This document shows positions 22,553 through 32,499 of a stretch of 64,000 nucleotides of DNA, piece by piece. The first letter of the stretch is position 1. Each line of letters starts with the position of its first letter. The notes under the pieces were generated by a model, which did not search any database, had not been told where the DNA came from, and was given only the letters and a program-made list of their open reading frames with translations. Source of the DNA: Dipteris shenzhenensis (lineage: Eukaryota; Polypodiophyta; Polypodiopsida; Gleicheniales); NCBI GenBank assembly GCA_047967505.1, contig CM106538.1. One strand, written 5' to 3'. The position numbers were made by a program, and so were the translations under genes.

Positions 22553-23158
22553 AGCAATCAAGTCATGCAATGTATAGTATGTAAGCAATCTAGCCTCGGG
22601 AGCACTCCGGTCTCTCTTGACACGGTCTGCAATTCCCCTGGCAGAATGCTTATAGAATCAAGTCATGCAATGTATAGTATGTGAGTAATCTAGCCTCGGG
22701 AGCACTCCGGTCTCTTGACACGGTCTGCAATTCCCCTGGTAGAATGCTTACAGAATCAAGTAGTGCAATGTATCTTCTGTAAGCAATCTAGCCTTGGGAG
22801 CACTTTGGTCTCTTGACACGGTCTGCAATTCCCCTGGTAGAATGCTTATAGAATCAAGTCATGCAATGTATAGTATGTAAGCCATCTAGTCTTGGGAGCA
22901 CTCCGATCTCTTGACATGGTCTGCAATTCCCCTAGCAAAATGCTTACAGAATCAAGTCATGCAACGTATAGTATGCAAGCAATCTAGCCTTGGAAGCACT
23001 CCGGTCTCTTGACACGGTCTGCAATTCCCCTGGCAGAATTCTTAGAGAATCAAGTCATGCAATGTATAATATTTAAGCAATCTAGCCTCCCTCAGGAGCA
23101 CTTCGGTCTCTTGACACGGTCTACAATTCCCTTGGAAGAATGCTTAGAAAATCAAGTC
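22553..23158. repeat. 98-bp satellite array (six units)
   Basis: The phrase AGTCATGCAA (AGTAGTGCAA in the third unit) starts at 22561, 22661, 22759, 22857, 22955 and 23053, and a seventh partial AGTCAA occurs at 23155. Successive spacings are 100, 98, 98, 98, 98 and 102 bp. Each unit contains CTCTTGACACGGTCTGCAAT and AATTCCCCTGG-like segments. Units differ by a few substitutions. The period is not a multiple of three, so it is not a coding repeat. It lies directly upstream of a (GA)n tract and the kinase pseudogene. Confidence 0.93.
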
Positions 23159-23209
23159 AATGATTGGAAATACATCTACATGCTCACAAGAATCAAACCG
23201 TTTAGTTGT

Positions 23210-23238
23210 GAGAGAGAGAGAGAGAGAGAGGAAGGGAT

Positions 23239-23278
<40 letters not shown>

Positions 23279-23283
23279 AGGAG
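23210..23283. repeat. (GA)n microsatellite
   Basis: About 74 bp of imperfect GA repeats, interrupted by GGAAGGGATA and AAAG variants, lie between the 98-bp array and the kinase pseudogene. Confidence 0.9.
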
Positions 23284-23333
23284 AATCTTACAAAAGCAAC
23301 TGATTTTGTTTTATGTGCAGAAGGTAACATGGA

Positions 23334-24683
23334 CAAGATGAAGAGTCATAAAAAACGCGTGTTATATGAATATAGATTCAAGGAAGGAATGCAAAAAATA
23401 TTCTCGAAGTGTCTTTGCATGAGCTTTTTGTCAAAAACATAGAAAGTATTTTGACTTAGGGGAAAGAGGGATGGATAAGCTTTGTGTGGATCTTTCCTCT
23501 CATTTCATTACCATGATGAAGAATGAAGATCCACAATGGAATATGCAATATGAATTTCAAGATAATTTTGTTGTGAGTATTCGCATAGAACTAGGCAGAG
23601 TTAAAAGTGTTTATGAAAAGCGGACAAGCACACTCAATCCCAGAGATAGAAATAATAAAGAAGAGTTGATTGATTGGTTTTCCTTAAAGTGGAAGGCAGT
23701 TATGAGTTTAAAGAGGGAAGCATTCAATGCCAGTTCTTCAAAAGAATGTGTCAATCCCACAGGATTGAAGATGCCACCTTTGTTTTTTCTTGAGAAGCAA
23801 CAGATTCATGTACAAGAGAAATATTGTGTTGGGTGAAGGCTCATATGGAAGAGTGGTGAAAGGTAACATCATTGGTATAGACTGATTTGATCCAAAAGAG
23901 ACCTTTGCCATTAAGAAACTTAAGGTATCTCAAAAGCCAAGTGAAAGGGAAGAGAGAATGTCCATGCAAGAGTTAATGGCAACTATGGAAACAATGCAAG
24001 CCCAATTACCTCATAGAGGACTTGTTCACACGATTGCTCGTGTGATAAATCCTCCAAGATTGGTATACTAGTATTGGAATGGGGAGACATTGGACAAATG
24101 GTCAAGGTTAAATGCTGTCAACTCAGTCTATGTGGGAGAGGAGCTAGACCATTTATCTCGTGTCCATATGCATGTCGTAAATCTAGCTGGTACTTTGATG
24201 GGGACATTAAAATAAATGCATGGAAAAGATCTTTTGCATAATGACTTTCATCCTTCGAACATTATGCTTCACTTTGATAGTGAGTCTGCTAAGGTCTTAA
24301 TAGGAATTATCGATTGTGGGGATTAAGCAAGAATGATAAATATGTCAATGATGGCAAGGATCGATGTACCCTTAATTCAAAGAGTGATGCATGCGAAGAA
24401 AGTGGTTGGCTCCTGAGTTGTATAATTTTCCATATGCAAAGTTTTCCAAGGAAACTGATATTTATGCTGCAACCTTTTCATGGGAAAAGTTGTATCGGCT
24501 AGCTTACAAGTACTTTGTTCACATCCAAGATGCAACTAAGTTGGATCACTTAAAGCATTGGTGGAAGAGGAAATGAGAAATCCTATTCCTAAAGCTAGAC
24601 CTATTGCAAGAGACATTACTCATACATTTGAAGTTATATTCAAAGTCACATGTGAAAGTGCATTACGACATGATGCATTGTAA
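23334..24683 (+). pseudogene. Protein kinase-like pseudogene
   Basis: An N-terminal extension (clear from 23471: WNMQYEFQDNFVVSIRIEL) leads, after a +1 shift, into a kinase domain. The glycine loop GEGSYGRVVKG lies at about 23830 and the lysine motif FAIKKLK at about 23910. The catalytic loop reads HNDFHPSNIML at about 24240, with HND in place of HRD. The metal-binding motif is IDCGD (instead of DFG) at about 24310. After another shift, WLAPELYN supplies the APE motif at about 24400, and RPIARDITHTF fits the C-lobe end. The frame closes at 24681-24683. Three stops and two shifts make it inactive. Fold is clear from motif order; substrate unknown. It points the same way as the transposase-like gene 0.4 kb downstream. 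Confidence 0.8.
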
Positions 24684-25095
24684 CCTTTTGTAGCACTACA
24701 GTTTCTAAATAATATTCCAAAGATTGATGGTTTTCTTTCTAGTACATGATCTATTTATGTATATATGCCAACTTTTTTAATTTATTATTTTAAATGACTC
24801 GTTAATAATGTTTATGTAATATTTGTGTTGATACAAGCAAGAATTAGAAGGTCTATAGTTATTTGTTTTGATATAGTGTTTGTGAAATACTTAATACTTT
24901 ATTTTTCTCTCCTCTTGAGCTAGAATATTGATCTTCAATAAATGCGATTAGCTCATTAATTTGTTTGGCCATGGTTTTGACATAGTGGGCAACTCAATAT
25001 CCATCTCTTTTTTCATTAGTGATTTAGAGTATGGCATACCATTTAGAATTTAAAAGTTATGAGTTTATTTATATTTTTCTCTTATTTTGATTAGG
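24684..25095. other. AT-rich spacer between kinase and transposase-like gene
   Basis: No reading frame is supported. The right end, TTTTGATTAG at about 25085-25094, looks like a splice acceptor just before the first exon of the next gene, so part of this stretch may be an intron or 5' leader. Confidence 0.5.
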
Positions 25096-25891
25096 TATAC
25101 TATTGATCATATCATGGCTTCAAAGACTCACATAAAAGTTTTTGACTATGGATCATCTGAGAAGAAGCTTTTGGGATATGTTAGAGTGCTTGGCGACTCT
25201 ACGTATAGCATGATACGTAAGGAGATTATGCAAGATGGAATCATTAATGTTCCTTTTCATTTTGTTATCAAAGATGACAATGATGATGAAGGTTGCATAC
25301 TAAATACAACACAAGAAGAACATTGGAATGTTGAAGAGGATAGGTGTGTTGGTATAAAGAGGGCTCTAAGTACGATTGTCGATGAGATCACACCATCAAA
25401 ACGTGTTTGCAGAACATCAGATAATATTCATAAATAAGTTGATATTGTAAATGTTGATGAAGGAGGTGAGCATGTTTCTTGTGATCATGGTTTAAACATG
25501 CACAAAAGTAAACTTTTAGCAATGTCTATTCTTGAAGATTGGGATAGTCATTGTGAAAAAGTTTGCAAAAAATTGAGGCAGCGTAAGACACCTAGAGATG
25601 ATAAATTTGAGCTCCTCACAAAGGATCTCAATGGAAAGCCTAAAGTTCAAATTTGGTGTGAAGAATGTGGAATGCCATATGGATCAGGGTCCACTAAGTC
25701 TAATTTTCTAAGAACCCATATTCTAAAAAGCCAAAAACATCAAAAAAGATATGCTGCCAATCGAGGATTTATCACTAAAGAAGCATCTCTTTGAAAAGAT
25801 AGCATGAAGGACGCTCAAGACGATGTTGATGATGCAACAATAATTCTTGATGCTATTGAGGAAATGCACACTTTCAATAATTCTCATGAAG
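25096..25891 (+). pseudogene. Exon 1: N-terminal domain and zinc-finger-like motif
   Basis: The start ATG at about 25114 (MASKTHIKVFDYG) fits a first exon. The first 110 residues read like a small globular domain (KKLLGYVRVLGDSTYSMIRK, then VPFHFVIKDD). A TAA at 25435 interrupts the frame, which continues in register. At 25667-25740 is WCEECGMPYGSGSTKSNF followed by THILKSQKH, a C-x2-C ... H-x6-H arrangement suited to a BED- or C2H2-like DNA-binding finger. A TGA at 25792 interrupts again, and an acidic tail (DDVDDATIILDAIEEMH) leads to the splice donor at 25892. Confidence 0.55.
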
Positions 25892-26006
25892 GTAATCTCC
25901 ACTACAAGCATTTAGAGATGACAAGAGTCTTTCTTTTGTTAGAATTTTCATAAATAGGGTCAAAAAAATATTCTTCTGAAATTTTTCATTATCAAGTATG
26001 TTGCAG

Positions 26007-26949
26007 GAGCAAAGTTTAAGATAATTGAAGCAACTTTGAATGACTACAAGGATAAAAATGCTGTAAGAGTGGCGTGTGGATATGATGGAAAATAGTTGTT
26101 TTTGTGTCCTCGAGATTTAGATCTATAAACAATTTTATCAAAACATATCAAAGGAAAAGCTCACATCACTTCTTCCAGCAAGAAATCAATGGAGCCAGTC
26201 TAGTATTATCAAGGGTTGTTGGCTGACCTAGGAAGCATTTTGACAAAGATCCATGACAAACATCATTGGGAAGGTTTCTTGTATAAACAAAGGAGTTTAA
26301 AGTGTTGCAACCAAAATGTGGAACCAAGAAAATCTTGCCGTTCAGAAGAGAGGAACCAGGAAAAGAGGCAAAGGAAGGTGGGTAGACTACCTGACAATTG
26401 AAGAGCTTAAAAATGCCACTTTTGAGTATAGGAAAAGTTTGAATGAAGAAAAAAGAAGGTTGTGGTGGGCACATCAAAAATTGTAATGCTGTCAATCAAA
26501 GTTAAAACTTTGAAAGAATCAAGTTTTGAATGTATAAATAGGAAAGATGTTCGACGCTTTTGTAACAACATAATTGAAGCTCATAGACAAGGAAAGTTTG
26601 GTGGAAAATCAGCCTTGTGGGAGTTTTTTCAAGAAGTGGCACAAAACATGTTACGGTCAAAGCAAGGACACAGGTTTAGTGACTCTACAAAAACCATATA
26701 TGAAGTTATTAAGCTATGGGGTGGTCCATGTCTACATGACTTCTTGAGTATAAACCTTGGAGGTCCATCTTTGTCTACCACCAAAAGGCAAGGAAGAAAA
26801 GCAATTGAATTTATTTGTGGTGAGCACGAATACATATTCGATGCTATTGGGAAGATCTATATGGATGCGAAAAAAAGATATGGAGTCATTTCTATAGTTC
26901 TAGTTATCATAGTGGAAGATGAGACAACCACCATTAAGCATCGAATAAG
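26007..26949 (+). pseudogene. Exon 2: basic region and start of the catalytic core
   Basis: After the acceptor TTGCAG the frame reads KFKIIEATLNDYKDKNAV, with stops near 26095, 26125 and 26200 and a shift near 26300. It includes a basic stretch (KRGTRKRGKGRW in one register, near 26345). The open stretch at 26462-26949 carries CINRKDVRRFCNNIIEAHRQG, SDSTKTIYEVIKLWGGP and HEYIFDAIGKIYMDAKK. It ends in VEDETTTIKHRI, which I propose holds the first catalytic aspartate. Confidence 0.55.
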
Positions 26950-27071
26950 GTAATTTTAGCTCTCTATGCATTCTACTTTTATCTATATCATCAAGATATT
27001 TATAATTGCTATGTTTGGAAATCTCTTAAAAAGATGAGGAAGTTATTAAACTCTATAATCGTGTTGTATAG

Positions 27072-27890
27072 ATGGAATGCAAAAGATGACACTCTTATTG
27101 GGTTTTGTGGAAAGAAAGGAGAATATCATCAATGCTCATCAAATGACTCCATTGTTGTTGGTGAAGGCTCACAAGGATACTCGAATATTATAGATGCCTT
27201 TCAAAATCATATCATAGGTCATTATGCTAGACTTTTGATTGTTAATCCTCTTCATGATCTTCTTCCACGATTGGCTTTGATTGTGCATTGCACATGCAAT
27301 CGTTTTGATAGTGATTTTGTAAGGAACCAATGGAATCTTTTGGAGACCATGTGGAATGCAAACCTGAGAGATAAAGTTGGACCCATGATTGGACATGCTT
27401 CAGATGGAGATAGTAGAAGACAAAAGTTGATGCTTGAAGACTATTTGGAGAAAAGCGAACAACCTTTTGCTATCAATTGGTGTGGATGGAATTTGAGAGC
27501 AAAAATTGTAGGAGGAAATGCGTATGGCCTTCATGATCAAGACTTTGTACACTGTGAAAAGAAACTTACAAGCCCACTTGATAGTCCTACTCGACAACTA
27601 GCAATTGGATGTGTTTGGATCACACTAAATCATTAATCTGTTATTTACAATTCTTTTTCAATTGAGGAGCATAAGCTACGAGATGGAGATATTCAAAGGA
27701 ATGATCGACAAAATTGGGGAGCAACTCAAAGGATTGCAAGTAGACAAGTACAAAAATGTTTGAGAAAACTTCAAAAAAAAGAAAGAAGTATGAAGGGGAC
27801 TGAGGCCCATTTGATGATTGTTGCTGATTATATTGATATTTTCTTGTCACCATATTTGATCTTGAAGGAGCGTGTGGTGCTTGCAGCTAA
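27072..27890 (+). pseudogene. Exon 3: transposase-like catalytic core
   Basis: From the acceptor at 27071 the frame gives WNAKDDTLIGFCGKKG, a block that in P-type transposases follows the first catalytic residue. Then come VGPMIGHASDGDSRRQKL (second acidic block), AINWCGWNLRAKIVGG, and QDFVHCEKKLTSPLD (third block). A TAA at 27634 breaks it. Readable sequence continues in the same register to about 27890 with IQRNDRQNWGATQRIASRQV and EAHLMIVADYIDIFLSPYL. Cysteines in the FCGKKGEYHQC segment may bind metal. Confidence 0.55.
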
Positions 27891-27911
27891 GGCAGTTTTC
27901 TTTTTCAAAAT

Positions 27912-28757
27912 TTGGTGGCTTTAGATTTGAAACCTAGCAAGGCTGAAGACTTGAAATGGTGGTTTCAACCTTGGCTAGATGCAGGGTCTACATGGTGTAA
28001 GCTAGATGCTGAAATGGGAGAAGCTGATGAGAATGATGACTTTGTGGAGCCATGTGGTGAAGAAGAATCTATGGACGAGAATAGCAATGAAAGCAAAGAG
28101 GTTATTGCACTTAGTGAGATTAGACATGAAATTGATGACATTTTGAAGGAAACAAGAAACACGCCCCCTAAGAAAAACATTAGCCCCATTGTAGAGGTGG
28201 ATGGAAAGTTTATTTTCAAGTCAACATTGGTGAGCCAACTCAATGGATGTCCAACCTTGTCAAAAGATAGACTCACAAGGGTAAAGCAAGGTGTTTACTT
28301 CAACCATGAAGCAAAAGCACAATCATCAAATGGAAATTTATTTGGCATAGGTTGTGACTATGCTGTATACTTTCATGATGACACAAAAGGACAAGGAAAT
28401 CAACACATGAAAAGAAATGGCAAAGCTACACTCATGAGGAAGATGGATGCAACTCATGGTACATGGTACTTAGGAAGAGTTCAAAATATGAGGAAGAAAG
28501 TCGGAGGGAGATACATGGATTATAAGCATGGCTTTCATTTAGGAGATAGGCCCCAAGGTTTGGAAGTTCAACTTGGATGGTATCAAAGGGCAAAAGGAGC
28601 ACAAATGTTTACTTATGATTTGACAGAATTAAACATGGTGGACATTGAAACAATTATTGCATTAGCAAATTTGACATATATTGTAAGAACAGACAAGTAC
28701 CAGCTAGATGAGAATGAATATAAAGTTTTTAATGACTTCTTGAAAAGTGCTAGGTAA
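27912..28757 (+). pseudogene. C-terminal domain of the transposase-like gene
   Basis: This 281-codon open stretch is in a different register from the core, so a deletion, shift or third intron lies near 27890-27912. It opens with LKWWFQPWLDAG, passes through a strongly acidic linker (EADENDDFVEPCGEEESMDE), then a basic segment. It ends in a tryptophan- and glycine-rich domain (GTWYLGRVQNMRKKVGGRY, VQLGWYQRAKGAQMFTYDL) of unknown fold. It has no stops. It could be a separate gene, but orientation and spacing favour the same gene. I do not recognise the domain. Confidence 0.5.
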
Positions 28758-28893
28758 GTTTACTTTGCATTTTTCATGCAAGGTGAAACTTTCCAAAATG
28801 TCTTCTAATGAGCTAGATCATCTAACAATCATCCTTGGCTAATTTTGGTTTTATATAATGATACGTCACATGTATCGCATAAGGAGTTGGGCT

Positions 28894-29337
28894 CGAGGGA
28901 TTCACTCTTCATGAAAGGGGGACGTCACCTGCGTGCATGAACTTCAAGAAAACCCCCTATTTAAGATCCATGTAGGATGATAAAACACCCCTATTTAAGC
29001 TTATAAGATACCACCAAAATTCTATTATGTCCCTCCTTTCCTTAAATCTACGTTCTTTCTCAAGCATTTAGATCACACAATAAGCAAATTTAGATTACTT
29101 TCCCTATGACGATTTAAAACCATACACAAAACCAAACTTGTTTGGACTAGTCACCCAAGGTAGCCTATACTATGTCCCCCCCTCTTAAATATGGCATGGC
29201 CCCCCTAACTTAAATTCAATATTGGGAAAAAATAAAAGGCCCCCCATCCCTAATGTATAAGCTTATGCCTCATTAAAAAAAACCCCCCTATTATACACTC
29301 ACGTGATATCATAAGTTTCCTCTTGTGAATCCCCCAG
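28894..29337. mobile_element. MITE copy 2 (444 bp, 11-bp target duplication)
   Basis: This is the second copy of the element at 1867-2312, in the same orientation and nearly identical. It is flanked by perfect direct repeats GGAGTTGGGCT at 28883-28893 and 29338-29348. The left end reads CGAGGGATTCAC and the right end, reverse-complemented, reads CTGGGGGATTCAC. It lies 136 bp downstream of the transposase-like gene. That gene need not be its source. Confidence 0.85.
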
Positions 29338-29348
29338 GGAGTTGGGCT

Positions 29349-32300
29349 AGTTCTTGAGGCAAACTTCTACATTTTTTGTAAGTCAAATACCTTAAGATAA
29401 AATTGAATACAAAATTTTCTTGAGATAAAATTCTATATTTTTTGTAAGTCAAGTAATTTAGATAAACTTGAGTGCAAACGTTTTCTAGCTTTATCTAACA
29501 TTAATCATGCAAAATTCTTGATTCTTATTGGTGATTCTTATTGGTGAATAAACAGGGAAATATTGGATGGAGTGTCAAGTTTGGGAGCCAAGTGGCATGT
29601 TTAGGGCCCTCCCTTGGCTATAATTTTTACAATATAAACAAGACAATTCCACATCCTCCATGTTATCTAGTTGAGGTCATTCAAGGATCCATCAATGAGG
29701 AGAAGAAGTCTGTGTAACAACCTTTAGTCTAGCTATCTCTAGCTGATTTTTTGCCACGTCTAAGTCTAAGGTTTTGATAAAACTCTTGATGACAAGTCTT
29801 GGTTGTAACTTGTATCTATTTTTAGATATCAATATGCTTGTACTTTGGATTCAACTCTACCTTTTCATTTGGTACTTTTGATGAAATTGGGCTATAGCTT
29901 GTGACCCTCGGTTGTGTGCTAGAGTCTAAATATCAAATTAAGCATCTACAAAATAGAATTTATCTACCAAATTGTGCAATCAATGCAAGTGTGATATGGA
30001 TCTCATCAAAGCTTGAAACATCCCAAAACTCTAACTAAACCTTCGTGTGAAATTCCATATTGTGCAACAAAAGATGGATTATAAAACTCTAAAGGACTAC
30101 TAAAGGAAGAATAGACTATATCCAAAAAACTATGCATCCAATGTACAGGTGGTCTATGGCTTCCCTTAAAGATCCACACATTCCAATTCTATCTACCAAA
30201 ATAGCTCATTATTTTATTTATATATGGTCTCAAAATTGTGAGGGGAAGCATGGGTCCTTCAAAAGTTTGAATTGAAATATACTAGAAATGGGATAAAGGG
30301 TGCTTTCCAAACTGAAAATTTGTCAGATGCATTAATAATTAAGATCTAAATTCAATAAATAAGCTATAATATTTCATCATTCTACAAATTTTTCTTTTAT
30401 ATCATATGCATCTAGCATATGGTTTGGAAGTTAGGATATTCAAAAATTTAGAAAAAAGTGATGCAAATACATAAATATGAAAGCATGTAATTTAAAGAAA
30501 AGTAAAGCGACATAAATTGAGAAAAACATATGGATTGAGTGATAATAAGCTTAATAACTTTGTGCACTTAACATGATTAAGTTGCATGCCTTTATGATGA
30601 GATGATAAACGCTATCTTTTCCTAATATAGAGAGTGGCATATAGGCAACATGATGCTAGTGCATACATCATATTGAATATAAACACTTGCACTACATCAA
30701 CATAATGCTACTACATGCATCATATTTAATATAAAAACTCCCATTAGATTAACACAAGGTTAAAGTTTAAGCCATCTTCTTATAAGTTTGTGCCATTTTA
30801 TTCATAGTTCAATTCAAGTTACTTCATGCAAATCTCTAGTAGGTAGTGACAGTTTGGGAGCATGCAAGGGAAACAAAATTGGATAAGGTGGAGTAAATAC
30901 ATTAGAAATTGAGAATTGAAAAGATTAAAAGTTGAAAATATGTTCTATTAGGTACTAGTATGTAAAGCATGCATCTCGGAGACATGTAATTTAAATGGTT
31001 TTACTCAATTATACAATACAATTTCTCAAAAGTAGCGTCTGTTTCAACTTACACTGAAATGTACAAGAGGAGGGCAAAAAGTATAGGCTTCTCAAATTTT
31101 AAATTTATTGAAGGGATATAATTATTGCTCCAAAAATTCATAGTAGGGGTATATAAACAGATAAAATGTGGTTACAGAGGGGTTTTTAAAATACCTTTCG
31201 AAGGCACGTTGTATAGCTAGCTTATGTAAGGTGACCCCCCCGAGCATACGGGCTTATGTGATTGATGGGGAAAGGAATCTACATGCAACAATTGTAAATA
31301 GGTGAAGGAGGGTGATAAAATCTCTATAAAAGGAGCCCTCCTCTCCCTTGTTCATCATCTCTTCCACCATTAGGCCTCATGTTACTATAGCTCTAGTCTT
31401 CTTAAGCCTCTTCCATGATCCTTCTCTACCTCTTGTAGATATTCTCTTATGTAGACTCTTGAGTCCATCTCTCTCTAGTTGATTCTCGCTCTATGAGTAG
31501 CCTTGGAGCTTCCACTCCCTCTTGTATGTATGAAGCCTCTTCTTCTCACTTGTATTTATAGTATTTTTAGTTGCATTCGAGTGGAGTCTCACTCTTTTGA
31601 CAATGAAGTCACTTCGTATTCCCTCTCTTAAGTGTCTCTTCCCTTTTCTTTCTTTCAAAGCCTTAAAAGTTCATTCTATTCGGCCACTCATTGAACACAC
31701 ATGGTCCATCCATTTCCCAAGGAGCATCCTGCTTAGGCGAAATTAGCATGGGTGGAGGGTAGTTTTTATGATAGTTTGGCCCCCTGTTATTGTTTTGCTC
31801 ATAACTTTCTGCTTGGTAGTCCGATTTTGATAAAGCTTATATCAGCACGAATCTCTCTTCTAGGTGCATGTTTCTATGTAATTAGATCTTGAATCAGATA
31901 CTACTACAAAAAGTTATGAGTCTTTGTGTCTGACATAATTAGATCTTTATGGCCGCTTCTTTGTTTCTTATGAAACATATATCAACGTGAAGCCCATCTC
32001 AAAGCACATCTCTTTATGTGTTTTAATCTTTGACATCATGTCTCTATTGAAAGTTATAGGCCTCTATGTCTAATGATAGTTTGCAGAGTGTTTTGAGCTA
32101 ATTGTAAAGGTAGCTATGAAGGAGGTGCAATGTTTCCTCGGAACCTACTCATTCGACCCAATGAGTCCCTTTAAACTCCTTGTTGATATATATCAATTCA
32201 TGTCATGTTGAGCTGCAAGATCTTTTTTCAACAACCCATCACTCTTCTCTTTGGTGTAGACTAGCTTGCTGAGATCATGGCCTCTGCTGATCCTTTCCTT

Positions 32301-32450
32301 CTCCCTATGCTTAAGTACAACATCACTTGGGATGTTACCATCTTCATTCTCATCTGAGGGAGGAAAGTATGGTGTAGTATCTTGGCATAAAAGCTTCTTT
32401 TTAATGTCCCTTTCTTAATGATAAATATCTTTGTCACTCAATTAAAAAGC
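29349..32450. other. AT-rich region with a possible LTR promoter
   Basis: No gene is supported. Around 31325-31331 a TATAAAA box is followed by a C/T-rich start region and TTCATCATCTCTTCC, the layout of an LTR promoter. No LTR ends, primer site or partner could be placed. A loose 150-bp duplication is visible near 31905 and 32055 (AAAGTTATRRG phrases). A short hairpin CTCATT-N6-AATGAG lies near 32147. Confidence 0.4.
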
Positions 32451-32499
32451 AATAGGAAGTGAAGAGGTGCGTGAAGTTTATTACCCCAACTTCATGTCA

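Larger units (their letters stand above)
25096..28757 (+). pseudogene. Multi-exon transposase-like gene, near-intact
   Basis: The gene reads across exons 25096-25891, 26007-26949 and from 27072, with introns of 115 bp (25892-26006, AAG|GTAATC to TTGCAG|GAG) and 122 bp (26950-27071, AAG|GTAATT to TATAG|ATG). Both splices keep the frame locally. The first exon ends in a Cys2-His2-like motif. The middle carries DETTTIKHRIR across the second splice (acidic residue at 26918), then GHASDGDSRR (27391-27420) and DFVHCEKKL (27541). The acidic spacing is about 121 and 51 residues. These blocks recall the RNase H-fold core of P-element/THAP9-type transposases. Five or more stops and at least two frame changes are present. 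Assignment is inference; superfamily not determined. Confidence 0.55.

Noticed and set aside
22553-23158. CRISPR-like array
   Set aside because: Units are tandem and contiguous, without unique spacers, and the context is a plant nuclear genome. It is a satellite or minisatellite.
23009-23341. 110-codon plus-strand frame
   Set aside because: It spans the 98-bp array and the (GA)n tract. The repeat period is not a multiple of three.
23334-24683. Functional receptor-like kinase gene
   Set aside because: Stops and two frame changes lie within the catalytic domain. No signal peptide or membrane segment is visible.
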